Below are positions 1 to 7,898 of a stretch of 20,923 nucleotides of DNA, piece after piece. This DNA comes from Chloroflexota bacterium (GTDB taxonomy: Bacteria > Chloroflexota > Dehalococcoidia > Tepidiformales > Tepidiformaceae). Numbering within the stretch: the first letter of the stretch is position 1; each line of letters starts with the position of its first letter. The stretch lies in contig CAUJEQ010000065.1 in NCBI GenBank assembly GCA_963169135.1, positions 1 through 20,923 of the forward strand, in the 5' to 3' direction. Both the position numbers and the translations under genes were made by a program. Below the pieces are notes generated by a model. That model worked only from the letters and a program-made list of their open reading frames with translations. It had not been told where the DNA came from and did no database searches.

Positions 1-1169
1 ATGACGGTGGCGGTGCCGATGCCACCGCCGACGCACATCGTAACGAGGCCGTAGCGGCCGCCGGTGCGTTCGAGTTCGTTGAGGAGCGTGCCGAAAAGGC
101 GCGCGCCGGTGCAGCCGGTCGGGTGGCCGAGGGCAATGGCGCCACCATTCACGTTGACCTTGCTCATGTCGGCGTTCAGTTCACGCTTCCAGGCGAGGAC
201 GACGCTGGCGAAGGCCTCATTGATCTCGACGAGGTCGATGTCACGCATGGTGATGCCGGCGCGGGAAAGAGCGAGGGGCGTCGCGGTGATAGGGCCCGTC
301 AGCATGAGCGCGGGGTCGGAGCCCACGACCGCCTGGGAGACGATACGGGCGCGGGGCTTCCAGCCCATCTCCTTCGCTTTGTCGGGGTGGGTGAGGAGAA
401 CAGCCGAGGAGCCATCGGTGATCTGGCTGGAGTTTCCGGCGTGGTGAACGCCATTTTCCTTGAAGCTGGGCTTCAGTGCCGAGAGTACCTCGAGGGTGGT
501 ACCGGGGCGGATGCCTTCGTCGAAATCGATGGTCGCATCCTCCCACTCTTCGGTGCCGTCGTCCTTCTTGAACTTCTTCTTGCCGGGCACCGGGATCAGT
601 TCGTTCTTGAAGCGGCCCTCCTTCTGAGCCCGGGCGGCGCGAGCCTGGCTTTCGACGGCGAACTCATCCGCTTCGCCGCGGCTGATGCCCCATTTCTCGG
701 CAATGCGCTCGGCGGAAATGCCCTGTGAGGTCAGGTCGTACAGTTCGCCCATGGCTTTGGTAAAGGGCGTGCCCATGCCCTGGCCGACGTTGGCGCCGAG
801 CGGGATTTGCGACATGAACTCGGTGCCACCGGCCACGACGATGTCGTGCACCCCGGACCCGATCTGGTTCGCGGCGAAGTGGACGGCCTGCTGGCTCGAG
901 CTGCACTGGCGGTCGAGGGTGATACCGGGAATGGTGTAAGGCCAGCCGGCGGTGAGGACGACGTTGCGAGCGAGGTTGGTCGACTGGGCCCCGACTTCGC
1001 TGACGCATCCGTAGATGACATCGTCGACGACTTCCGCATCGAACTTGTTGCGGTTCACGAGCTCCTTCAGGAGGAGCGACGATGTCTCGACGGGGTGGTT
1101 CTTGCTGAGGACGCCGCCACGCCGGCCAAGCGGCGTGCGGATGGCGTCGACGATGACGACTTCGCGCAT
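1..1169 (-). CDS. acetyl-CoA acetyltransferase / 3-ketoacyl-CoA thiolase (3' end cut by window edge)
   Basis: Thiolase of the degradative/biosynthetic superfamily. It cleaves 3-ketoacyl-CoA with CoA, or condenses two acetyl-CoA, in the cytoplasm. The whole catalytic set is visible: the nucleophilic Cys at residue 89 (RQCSSSQQA), the GHP histidine in the ALGHPTGCTG block, and the second catalytic Cys in the CVGGGIGTA block near the end. The frame is open for 389 codons to the window edge. Family members are about 390-395 residues, so only a few C-terminal residues are missing. The ATG at 1169 is preceded by a GAAGGAA ribosome site, and the protein begins with the typical MREVVIVDAIRTPLG. The lipid kinase lies 78 nt upstream on the same strand. 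Substrate chain length cannot be told from sequence. The MaoC-like pair and acyl-CoA ligase elsewhere in the window fit a fatty-acid degradation role. Confidence 0.95.
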   Translation of the reverse strand, partial: MREVVIVDAIRTPLGRRGGVLSKNHPVETSSLLLKELVNRNKFDAEVVDDVIYGCVSEVGAQSTNLARNVVLTAGWPYTIPGITLDRQCSSSQQAVHFAANQIGSGVHDIVVAGGTEFMSQIPLGANVGQGMGTPFTKAMGELYDLTSQGISAERIAEKWGISRGEADEFAVESQARAARAQKEGRFKNELIPVPGKKKFKKDDGTEEWEDATIDFDEGIRPGTTLEVLSALKPSFKENGVHHAGNSSQITDGSSAVLLTHPDKAKEMGWKPRARIVSQAVVGSDPALMLTGPITATPLALSRAGITMRDIDLVEINEAFASVVLAWKRELNADMSKVNVNGGAIALGHPTGCTGARLFGTLLNELERTGGRYGLVTMCVGGGIGTATV

Positions 1170-1247
1170 GGTTCAGTTCCTTCGGTGGGTTGTTTGCGTG
1201 GTGCGAAACGAGTGTATCAGCGCGCCCGGAGGTTGCGTAATGGCGCG

Positions 1248-2207
1248 CTACAGGCTGGCCGAAGGGGGCGGCGCGGCAAAACGGATGGCGCCCGGCACGA
1301 CCTCGATCCGCGCCGGGAGGTAGCCCCCGAGCTCGCCATCGAGGTCCAGCCGGGTAGGCTTTGGGGAGGAAAGCTCGATAGCCATGGCCGGGTGCCGGTC
1401 GACGCCATCCATGTCGAGGTGCGTGCCGCCGTTGCGCTGGCCGGCGACGGCTTTCAATATGGCGCCCCGCCCGAGGTCGCCCCAGCGGATGACGTCGAAA
1501 AGGCCGTCGTCGGGGGAGGCGCCGGGGGCTGCAACGAGGTCTCCGCCCCAGAGCTCCATGTTGTGCACACTGATGGAGTTGTAGCGGCCGTCGAACTGCT
1601 GCCCGTCGATGGAAAGGGTGAACGGCCGGCCGATGGGCCCGGCCATCTTGACGGCCGTAACGATCATGTAGGGGGCGGTATCGCCGAGCCGCTTGAGCCA
1701 GCGCGGGGTGGACTGAGAGATCTCGGGCACCCAGCCCGCCGAGGCCTCGAGGAGGAAGTACCGGACGAGGCCTTCTCCATCGTCGCCGCGCGAGGTGACC
1801 TTGCCGATATCGACGCGGCGCTCGAACCCGGCGGTGATGGCCCGGAGGGCTGTTGCACCGCGGCCGATGCCCAGGCACTTGGCGACATCCTTGCCGGTGC
1901 CCATCCCGATGGTGCCGAGCCGGACCCGTTCATGGGCGGTGAGTGCCATGATGCCGTTGGCGACTTCGAACACCGTGCCGTCGCCGCCGCAGGCTACGAG
2001 GAACTCACGGCCGGCTTCGATCGCCTCTCTTGCCAGTTCTTCGCCGTGTCCGCGGTGGGTGGTGAAGACCATGTCGGCTTCGAGACCCGCGCGTTCAATC
2101 GCGTCCACGAGGGTGCCGATGCGGCGCCGGGTGCGGCCCCCTCCTGACATGGGGTTGACGATGAACAGAGGCTTTGCGGCGGCTTCCGGCGATATGCTGA
2201 TGCTCAC
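1248..2207 (-). CDS. diacylglycerol/sphingosine kinase-like lipid kinase (DAGKc family)
   Basis: Lipid kinase of the DagK/YegS family, 319 residues, predicted to phosphorylate a diacylglycerol-type lipid with ATP at the membrane face. The DAGKc domain begins directly with FIVNPMSGGGR (residues 15-25), followed by the nucleotide-binding GGDGT loop (74-78) and the GMGTGKD segment (101-107). The C-terminal beta domain carries PDDGLFDVI (232-240) and DLDGE (288-292). In most relatives the second glycine loop reads GTxND; here the Asn is Lys, which may affect nucleotide or metal contacts. The GTG at 2207 is chosen because the kinase domain starts immediately after it. The Shine-Dalgarno there is weak, so the start is not certain. 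It is divergent from the ApbE gene with a 41-nt gap and lies upstream of the thiolase on the same strand. The true lipid substrate is unknown. Confidence 0.88.
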   Translation of the reverse strand: MSISISPEAAAKPLFIVNPMSGGGRTRRRIGTLVDAIERAGLEADMVFTTHRGHGEELAREAIEAGREFLVACGGDGTVFEVANGIMALTAHERVRLGTIGMGTGKDVAKCLGIGRGATALRAITAGFERRVDIGKVTSRGDDGEGLVRYFLLEASAGWVPEISQSTPRWLKRLGDTAPYMIVTAVKMAGPIGRPFTLSIDGQQFDGRYNSISVHNMELWGGDLVAAPGASPDDGLFDVIRWGDLGRGAILKAVAGQRNGGTHLDMDGVDRHPAMAIELSSPKPTRLDLDGELGGYLPARIEVVPGAIRFAAPPPSASL

Positions 2208-2248
2208 GAACCCACGGTAACGATAGACCGCGGAAAGGTGAAGGTGCG

Positions 2249-3112
2249 GTGCAGTTCTCCGAGCATTTCCGCGCGATGAACACCGACATCGACATCGTGA
2301 TCGGCTCTCCGGAGGCGCCCATCGCGGCCTTCGTTGAGACGCGCCTGCTGTTCGAGCGGCAGGAAGGGCGGTTTTCGCGCTTCCGGGAGGAAAGTCTGCT
2401 CTCCCGTCTGAACCGGGGGGAGACGACCGACGACCCGTGGCTCGGTACGGCGTTGGAGCTGGCAATCGAGGCACACGGCCAGACGGGGGGCCTGTTCAAC
2501 CCGATGGTGCTCCCGGCGCTGGCCCGGGCCGGGTACGACCGGAGCTTCGACCTGGTGGCGGGAGGGGCGCCGGCCGGCGTCGAGGTGCCCTCGCCGTCGG
2601 GCTGCCTCGAACGCCTGACCGGTGGCTGGCGGCTCATGGCTGGCTCGGTGGACCTCGGCGGAATCGTGAAGGGGTGGACGGCCGACCTGGCGGTCGAACA
2701 CCTGGAAACCCACTTTCCGGATGTGTTCTTGAACGCTGGCGGCGACATCCGTTGCGCGGGGGCTGAGGAAAGGAAGCCCGGATGGAAGGTGGAGGTGGAC
2801 GCGCCCGCCGGAGGGATCGCCTGGGCGGGATCGGTGCAGGGAGCCATTGCTACTTCGAGCACACTGAAGCGGCGCTGGCGGACCGACACCGGGGGCACTG
2901 CGCACCACCTCATCGACCCCCGCACCGGGCTGCCGGCGCTGACGCCGTTCGCGCAGGTCACAGTCCGGGCAGAAAGCTGCACGTGGGCGGAGGTCTGGGC
3001 GAAGGCGGTGCTCATTGGGGGGGACGAGGGCCTGGCGCTCGCGGACCGGTATGGGCTGGCCGTACTGGCCCTTGGCCCCGGCGGCGAGCGCACATCGATC
3101 GGCGAGTGGTAG
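2249..3112 (+). CDS. apbE: FAD:protein FMN transferase (ApbE family)
   Basis: ApbE proteins transfer FMN from FAD to a Thr/Ser of a target flavoprotein such as an RnfG/NqrC-type subunit. The 287-residue protein has the family landmarks in order: SRFREESLLSRLN (43-55), the VDLGGIVKGW block (134-143), NAGGD (162-166) and HHLIDPRTGLPA (219-230). No signal peptide or lipobox is visible, whereas many ApbE proteins are exported lipoproteins, so this one probably acts in the cytoplasm or has lost its leader. The start is GTG at 2249, with an AAGGTG ribosome site just upstream (2241-2246). No obvious flavinylation target is encoded in the window, so its partner is elsewhere. It is divergent from the lipid kinase. 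Confidence 0.92.
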   Translation: MQFSEHFRAMNTDIDIVIGSPEAPIAAFVETRLLFERQEGRFSRFREESLLSRLNRGETTDDPWLGTALELAIEAHGQTGGLFNPMVLPALARAGYDRSFDLVAGGAPAGVEVPSPSGCLERLTGGWRLMAGSVDLGGIVKGWTADLAVEHLETHFPDVFLNAGGDIRCAGAEERKPGWKVEVDAPAGGIAWAGSVQGAIATSSTLKRRWRTDTGGTAHHLIDPRTGLPALTPFAQVTVRAESCTWAEVWAKAVLIGGDEGLALADRYGLAVLALGPGGERTSIGEW

Positions 3113-3160
3113 CCGGGTGAGTAAGGGCGCTTAACCATGCTTCGTCTCCGTCGCGACTAG

Positions 3161-3385
3161 CCACCGTTCCCTGAAACGCCGATTCCGCCGCAGTTGCTCG
3201 ATGACCTGATCGCGCGGCACGTGTCGATCACACCTTCCATGGGGGAGGTCGCGGCGCTCGCCCGGTTGGCATTCGACTGCGGCGGGATTGTGGTGGCCGG
3301 GCCGGACGCCGCGTGGCGAGCCGCTCATGCGGACCCCCCGCGGGTTGAGTGGGCCGGCCGCGGGATCGCGATGCGCCGGCGTTAG
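3161..3385 (+). pseudogene. possible gene remnant between apbE and the anti-sigma gene
   Basis: This open stretch of about 74 codons has strongly GC-biased third positions and a protein-like composition (for example QLLDDLIARHVSI, then FDCGGIVVAGPDAAW). It follows an in-frame TAG at 3158-3160. Just before that stop the same frame holds a tiny ATG-started peptide (MLRLRRD, from 3137). The only start-like codon inside it is a TTG at 3194 without a ribosome site. It runs into the stop codon region of the convergent anti-sigma gene, overlapping by a few bases. I do not recognise the family. It may be the 3' end of a decayed gene, a short gene with an unusual start, or chance. Confidence 0.25.
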
Positions 3386-4239
3386 TTACGCAAGCGGGAG
3401 AGATCGGCCACAAAGAAGACTGTCGGACCTTCGCGGACGGGACTGCCGCCGGCACGCTCGATGGTCACGACAGCCGTCTCGTAGGTGTTCAGTCCTTCGG
3501 GGACGACGGTCTCATAGCGGGCGAAGCCGGCATCATCGGGGGTGAAGGTGCCGAGGCTGTAGTAGCGGCCGCCGGAATTGACCCAGATCTGGTAGATCTC
3601 GCCAGCGGGGCGCTTCGGTAGTTCGCTGGCAACGAACCAGACACGCTTCTGCTCAGAGTCCCAGACCAGGCGCCCAATTGCGTTGCCGTTTTCGTCGAGC
3701 GAGGTAACGGCAGCCACGTCAGTCGTCGGAGACATGAAGGCGAGGTTGAGCTCGCGGTCGTCCTTCGAGCGTTCTTCGAGCTGGGCAGCCAGCTTCTCCT
3801 GGTCATCCAACTTGCGGGTGAGCGCCGCGAGTTCGACTTTCTGGGAGAGGGCGTCGTCGATCTGGACCTGGAGGTCAGAGTTCTGCTGGCGGAGGTCGCC
3901 GATCTGGCCTTTGATCGAGACCATGCCGGTGAAAGCCCCGGCGGCGACGATGACGGCAGCAAGGCCGGCGGCGGCGCGGCCGATGGTGAATATCTTGCGG
4001 AAGGGGCCAGGACGGGTGATTCCCGCAGCCGCGAACACGCGGCGGCGGAGGCGCGGGGATGGCTTGAGCCGGGGCGACGTCAGCGCGACGAGAGCGGCCA
4101 GTCGCTCGGCGTCGCGGGCCATATCGCGGCAGGCGGCGCACTCGGCGAGGTGGAGGGCAACGGCACGTTCGAGCACCGGTTCGAGCGAACCGATGGCGTA
4201 TTCGTCCGCCTGCTCCTGCGTGATGTGTTCGCCTGCCAT
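3382..4239 (-). CDS. zinc-finger membrane anti-sigma factor (RskA-like)
   Basis: Anti-sigma factor of 285 residues predicted to hold the adjacent ECF sigma factor at the membrane. The N-terminal cytoplasmic domain has the ZAS/zf-HC2 signature H30-x3-C34-x2-C37 (HLAECAACRD). One transmembrane helix lies at about 89-109, followed by a heptad-like coiled segment (about 111-165, rich in L, Q, E, K). The extracytoplasmic part is an RskA-type domain (about 170-285) with IYQIWVNSGG and the late FFVADLSRLRN end. The ATG at 4239 lies 11 nt after the stop of the sigma gene, so the two are co-transcribed and probably translationally coupled. RskA-type factors are normally released by regulated proteolysis, which makes the divergent HtrA protease an obvious candidate partner. 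That link is inference. Confidence 0.9.
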   Translation of the reverse strand: MAGEHITQEQADEYAIGSLEPVLERAVALHLAECAACRDMARDAERLAALVALTSPRLKPSPRLRRRVFAAAGITRPGPFRKIFTIGRAAAGLAAVIVAAGAFTGMVSIKGQIGDLRQQNSDLQVQIDDALSQKVELAALTRKLDDQEKLAAQLEERSKDDRELNLAFMSPTTDVAAVTSLDENGNAIGRLVWDSEQKRVWFVASELPKRPAGEIYQIWVNSGGRYYSLGTFTPDDAGFARYETVVPEGLNTYETAVVTIERAGGSPVREGPTVFFVADLSRLRN

Positions 4240-4250
4240 GGCGGGGCGCC

Positions 4251-4916
4251 CTATACCTTTTGTTCGAGCGCCCGGCGCAGCTTCTGCATGCCGAGGCGGA
4301 TACGGGTTTTGATGGTTCCGAGGGGCTCATGGAGCCGGGTAGCAATCTCTTGCTGGGTGAGCCCGCGGAAATATGCGAGTTCGAGACAGACTTGCTGATC
4401 GCGCGGGAGTGCGGCAAGCGCGCGCCGGACAATAGCCTGCTCTTCGTGGAGCTGAGCCGAGTGAGCCGGGTCCACCGGCTCTGTGGAGAATACGGGCTGA
4501 GCCGCTTCATCGGGTTCGCCGAGAGGGCCGCCCTCGCGCTTGCGCCGGCGGCCCCGAGCGCGGAGCTCATCGACGGCGCGGTTGCGGGTGCAACTCATGA
4601 GCCAGCTGAGAAAACGGCCCCGCTCGGCGATGAAGGTTTCTGGACGTTGCCAGAGGCGAACGAAGACGTCCTGCGAGGCATCTTCGGCGAGCTGCACATC
4701 GGCAAGCACCCGGAACGACGCCGAGTAGACGAGGTCCACGTAGCGGTCGTAGAGGACAGCGAAGGCGTGCTCGTCGCGAGCGACAATGGCAACCATGAGT
4801 GCTTCATCCGGCCAATCGATGCGAGAGGCCAGTTCGGCCTCGGCGGGACGGGTGAACTCAACCGTCCTGCCAATGTTACGTATACCAGGAGTTTCCGGAT
4901 TCCCATTCCAGGCCAT
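4251..4916 (-). CDS. ECF-family RNA polymerase sigma factor (SigK-like)
   Basis: Extracytoplasmic-function sigma factor, 221 residues. Region 2 spans about 51-118 (AFAVLYDRYVDLVYSASFRV, then AEDASQDVFVRLWQ). A basic linker RARGRRRKR follows. Region 4 spans about 163-216, with the HTH GLTQQEIATRLHEPLGTIKT that reads the -35 element. The first 40 residues are a non-conserved leader. The ATG at 4916 is supported by a GGGAG ribosome site 5 nt upstream. It is the first gene of a two-gene unit with its anti-sigma factor and is divergent from the HtrA-like protease across 153 nt. A TATCAT sequence (4934-4939, minus strand) could be a -10 element. Autoregulation is likely for this family but not shown by the sequence. 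Confidence 0.93.
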   Translation of the reverse strand: MAWNGNPETPGIRNIGRTVEFTRPAEAELASRIDWPDEALMVAIVARDEHAFAVLYDRYVDLVYSASFRVLADVQLAEDASQDVFVRLWQRPETFIAERGRFLSWLMSCTRNRAVDELRARGRRRKREGGPLGEPDEAAQPVFSTEPVDPAHSAQLHEEQAIVRRALAALPRDQQVCLELAYFRGLTQQEIATRLHEPLGTIKTRIRLGMQKLRRALEQKV

Positions 4917-4966
4917 AGATGCTCCCGATGGGCATGATACACCCGGGCCAGGGGGGGGCCATCCCC

Positions 4967-5006
4967 TTTACCGGGCTATGCGAAAGGCGCCTTGCCGTTT
5001 ACCGGG
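4967..5006. repeat. two TTTACCGGG direct repeats, 31 bp apart, in the sigma/HtrA intergenic region
   Basis: TTTACCGGG occurs exactly at 4967-4975 and 4998-5006. The 31-bp period is close to three helical turns, which would place both copies on the same DNA face. They lie between the divergent ECF sigma gene and the HtrA-like gene and could be binding sites for a regulator or part of promoters. Nine bases is short enough that chance repetition is possible. Confidence 0.35.
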
Positions 5007-5069
5007 GGCTCCCACGCGATGCCTAACACTGTGGATGAGACACGTACACAAACCATGGAGACAAGACCC

Positions 5070-6176
5070 ATGTCCCGACTGATGCGCCCGGCCGCGGCCG
5101 GACTACTGGCCCTCGTACTGCTCGCGGGAGCCGCCTGTTCGGATTCGAGCCCGAACACGAATGAGAGCGGCAGCGACAGCGTCTCGCCGACGGCGGCCGC
5201 AACCCAGACGGCCACGACCCCCACGCAGGTCCGCCAGAGCAACCTGATGACCACTGCTGACCTGGTCGCCTTCGCGGAGCCCGCGGTCGTCCGGATCGCC
5301 ACCGGAACGGGGGTGGGGACCGGGTTCGTCGTGGATAGCAGCGGCTATGTCCTCACGAACAACCACGTGATCCAGAGTTCGACGACCGGCCGGGTGGCGG
5401 GATCCATCGAGGTCACGATGAGCGATGGCGCGACCTACGACGCCACCGTGGCCGGTACCGACGCGCGGTCGGACCTGGCACTGTTGAAAATCGACGCGAC
5501 CGGGCTGAAGGCGCTGAGCTTCGCGGACCTGGACGAGGTGGTTGTGGGGCAGGATGTGGTCGCGATGGGATTCGCGCTGGACCTGGACGGCGGCGAGGGC
5601 GGCGCCTTCAGCGTGACGCGGGGCATCGTGAGCCAGAAAAACCGCGCGATCCGCGAGAGTACGCAGATCCTTGGCGCCATCCAGACGGACGCGGCGATAA
5701 ACCACGGCAACAGCGGCGGACCGCTGCTGAACATGTTCGGCCAGGTGGTCGGCGTGAACACGGCCATCGCGCCGGACCCAACGACCGGCAGCCAGGCGGT
5801 GGGCATCGGCTTCGCGGTCGGTTCGGATGTGGCGCTTGCCGTGATGGAGCAACTGAAGGCGGACGGTCAGGTGAACCGTGGGTTCCTGAGCGTCTCGGGT
5901 TTCGAGGCGTTGCGGCCGGCGAAGGCGCGGGAGCTCGGCATCCCCGATGAGGGCGGGGTCGTCCTCGACGTTGTCACAACGGGCGGACCAGCCGCCGCGG
6001 GTGGACTCCGCACGGGAGACGTCATCGTCACCATCGGCGATGTCGACATCAACACAGAGGCCGACCTCGCGGTTGCGCTCATCGAGCACGGTGCGGGAGA
6101 CACCGTGGCCGTCCAGTTCTATCGCGATGGGACGAAGCAGACCACCGAGGTGACGCTGGGAACGCCGCCGAATTAG
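5070..6176 (+). CDS. HtrA/DegP-type trypsin-like serine protease with C-terminal PDZ domain
   Basis: Envelope quality-control protease, 368 residues. The leader MSRLMRPAAAGLLALVLLAG ends in AGAAC (Cys23), a lipobox-like but non-ideal cleavage site, so it may be a lipoprotein or a simple membrane anchor. A Ser/Thr-rich linker (24-58) leads to the S1C protease domain. The triad is complete: His99 (TNNHVI), Asp135 (RSDLALLKID) and Ser215 (NHGNSGGPLLN). One PDZ domain (about 270-360) holds the GGPAAAGGLRTGDVI block. The ATG at 5070 is chosen because GGAG (5057-5060) lies 9 nt before it and the leader begins there; an in-frame upstream TTG at 4992 and ATG at 5055 lack this. It is divergent from the sigma/anti-sigma unit, which suggests a shared envelope-stress circuit. 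A strong terminator follows. Confidence 0.93.
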   Translation: MSRLMRPAAAGLLALVLLAGAACSDSSPNTNESGSDSVSPTAAATQTATTPTQVRQSNLMTTADLVAFAEPAVVRIATGTGVGTGFVVDSSGYVLTNNHVIQSSTTGRVAGSIEVTMSDGATYDATVAGTDARSDLALLKIDATGLKALSFADLDEVVVGQDVVAMGFALDLDGGEGGAFSVTRGIVSQKNRAIRESTQILGAIQTDAAINHGNSGGPLLNMFGQVVGVNTAIAPDPTTGSQAVGIGFAVGSDVALAVMEQLKADGQVNRGFLSVSGFEALRPAKARELGIPDEGGVVLDVVTTGGPAAAGGLRTGDVIVTIGDVDINTEADLAVALIEHGAGDTVAVQFYRDGTKQTTEVTLGTPPN

Positions 6177-6204
6177 CGGCCCCAGGCCGCTTCCACCGGG
6201 CAAG

Positions 6205-6229
6205 AAGGCCTCCCAGTGGGAGGCCTTTT
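6205..6229 (+). terminator. intrinsic terminator after the HtrA-like gene
   Basis: A perfect 10-bp stem, AAGGCCTCCC (6205-6214) with GGGAGGCCTT (6218-6227), and a 3-nt loop, running into TTTT. It starts 28 nt after the protease stop codon and separates it from the next gene. Confidence 0.9.
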
Positions 6230-6249
6230 GCGCGTCCCGGGAGTAGGCT

Positions 6250-6975
6250 TTGGGAGTGCGCGTGGTATCGCTCGTCCCGAGCCTGACCGAGCTGGTGTGG
6301 GCGCTTTCTGCGCAGGTCCTCGTGGGGCGCACCCGCTTCTGCCTGGAGCCAGAAGCGGTACGCCTCATTCCCGCCATGGGGGGCACCAAGAACCCGGACA
6401 TCGCGGCCATCGCCGCGTTGATGCCGGACCTGGTCATCGCCAACCGGGAAGAGAACCGGCGCGAGGATGTTGAAGCGCTGCGCCTCGCGGGCATCGAAGT
6501 CCTGGTGACCGATCCGAATACGGTCGAGCAAGCAATGGGAGTCATTGTCGACATCGCGACGAGGCTCGGCGTCGCGGAGCGTGGCTGGGAGATCGCGAAC
6601 GAAATCGCCGCCACTCTGGCCGCGCCATTGCCGGAGCGCAGACCACGGGTGTTCGTGGCCGTTTGGCACGAACCGCTGATGGGCCTGGGGAGCGAGAGCT
6701 ACGGCCACGACCTGATCGAGCGCTGCGGGGCAGTAAATGTCCTGGCGGGGCAGCAGCGCTACCCGGAGATAACGCCGGGCGAGGTCGCACGCCTGGCTCC
6801 TGAATTGATCCTGCTGCCGGACGAGCCGTACCCCTTCACAGAGAAGCACCTGGAGGCCTACGAACGGATCGCGCCGGCCCGGGTGATCGATGGGAAACTG
6901 CTATGGTGGTACGGCCCCAGGATGGCCGAAAGCATGCGCATCCTGCGGAAGATGTTCAGCGAGGCAGGCAGGTGA
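6250..6975 (+). CDS. helical-backbone metal receptor / cobalamin-binding-type periplasmic-binding-fold protein
   Basis: 241-residue protein of the BtuF/FepB-like helical-backbone substrate-binding fold. It opens with RVVSLVPSLTELVWAL and has the GRTRFC segment, the GGTKNPDIAAIAALMPDLVI block (first lobe/hinge), and the second lobe with PEITPGEVARLAPELILLPDEPYPF. Relatives are annotated as cobalamin-binding or iron-complex receptors. No signal peptide is present and no ABC permease or ATPase is adjacent, so it may be cytoplasmic or work apart from a dedicated transporter. The TTG at 6250 has a GGGAG site 6 nt upstream. In-frame GTGs at 6256 and 6262 are alternatives, and the latter also has GGGAG 5 nt upstream. 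Its stop overlaps the next gene's start by 3 nt, indicating an operon. The ligand is not determinable here. Confidence 0.85.
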   Translation: MGVRVVSLVPSLTELVWALSAQVLVGRTRFCLEPEAVRLIPAMGGTKNPDIAAIAALMPDLVIANREENRREDVEALRLAGIEVLVTDPNTVEQAMGVIVDIATRLGVAERGWEIANEIAATLAAPLPERRPRVFVAVWHEPLMGLGSESYGHDLIERCGAVNVLAGQQRYPEITPGEVARLAPELILLPDEPYPFTEKHLEAYERIAPARVIDGKLLWWYGPRMAESMRILRKMFSEAGR

Positions 6976-7898
6976 AACGCAAGGCGATTGTGCTTGGTGG
7001 AGCCCTGGCAGCGGTCGGCGCCGGCGGCTGGGTGGCATGGAAGCGGCGGGCGCCGTGGCAGGCTCCGCTTCCCGAGGGGATCATTCGCGATGTGGCGGGA
7101 GCGAAAGTGCACTACATCGATGAAGGCTCGGGGCCGCCGGTGGTCCTCATCCACGGTTTCGCGGGGAGCACATTCAGCTGGCGGTTCGTCATCCCGGACC
7201 TGGCGAAGGCGCATCGCGTCATCGCCATCGACTTGCCGGGATTCGGGTTCAGCGATCGCGGGCCTGGTGTGGACTACAGCCAAACGGGGCAGGCCGAACG
7301 ACTTGTCGCGCTTCTGGACCTTCTTGGTATCCAGCGGGCGACGCTCATTGGGCATTCGATGGGCGGGGCGATCGCTCAGCGCGTCGCGGCAAGTCACCCG
7401 GAACGGGTCGAACGCCTGATCCTCGTGGCCGCCGTCAGCGCGGCTCAGCCGAGGGACGTGGCGCGACGGGGCCGGCCCGCGGGTCCGATGTTTGCGCTCG
7501 TGGGGGTGGCCCAACGGTCGCCGCGCGCGATGTATGCGGTCGGCCGCAGGGCGTTGCCGCGGATGGTGCATGACGCGGAGTACGCAACCGAAGAGGTCAT
7601 GCGCGGATACATCGACCCGCTGCTCATCCCGGGAACCGTCGCGGCCGTTCGGAAGATGACCGCGGCGGCGGGCGAGGAGGCACCCGCCGCCCTCTCGGGC
7701 ATCAGCGCGCCAACGCTCGTGCTCAGCGGGGCGAGCGACAGGATGATCCCACCGGAGCAGGGGCTCGAACTCGCGGAGGCGATCCCCGGGGCACGCTACC
7801 TGGTCATCCCTGAGGCAGGCCACTTGCTGGCGGAGGAACGGCCCGAGGCGTTCCTGGAAGAGGTGCTCGCCTTCCTGCATGAGTCCGTCACCGCCTGA
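6972..7898 (+). CDS. alpha/beta hydrolase with N-terminal membrane anchor
   Basis: 308-residue alpha/beta-hydrolase-fold enzyme. A short basic start followed by a hydrophobic stretch (KRKAIVLGGALAAVGAGGWV) suggests an N-terminal anchor or uncleaved signal. The oxyanion HGF motif is at 61-63, the nucleophile elbow GHSMGG has Ser129, the acid is Asp256 (SGASDRMI) and the base is His284 (PEAGHLL), so the triad is complete. The family spans esterases, haloalkane dehalogenases, C-C hydrolases and lipases, and the substrate cannot be assigned. The GTG at 6972 overlaps the previous stop by 3 nt (GTGA), and its own TGA shares one base with the next gene's ATG. The three genes therefore form a tightly coupled unit. 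Confidence 0.9.
   Translation: MKRKAIVLGGALAAVGAGGWVAWKRRAPWQAPLPEGIIRDVAGAKVHYIDEGSGPPVVLIHGFAGSTFSWRFVIPDLAKAHRVIAIDLPGFGFSDRGPGVDYSQTGQAERLVALLDLLGIQRATLIGHSMGGAIAQRVAASHPERVERLILVAAVSAAQPRDVARRGRPAGPMFALVGVAQRSPRAMYAVGRRALPRMVHDAEYATEEVMRGYIDPLLIPGTVAAVRKMTAAAGEEAPAALSGISAPTLVLSGASDRMIPPEQGLELAEAIPGARYLVIPEAGHLLAEERPEAFLEEVLAFLHESVTA

Noticed and set aside
807..2147. Long plus-strand open frame opposite the thiolase and lipid kinase genes
   Set aside because: It is the mirror of two well-recognised minus-strand genes; GC-rich third positions keep the opposite strand open. Its translation has no recognisable motifs.
4992..5069. TTG-started N-terminal extension of the HtrA-like protein
   Set aside because: It would put 26 extra polar residues ahead of a normal signal sequence; the ATG at 5070 has a proper ribosome site.
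5103..6614. Minus-strand open frame of about 500 codons opposite the HtrA-like gene
   Set aside because: It crosses the terminator and runs under two clear plus-strand genes; low-complexity Arg/His-rich product typical of antisense frames.
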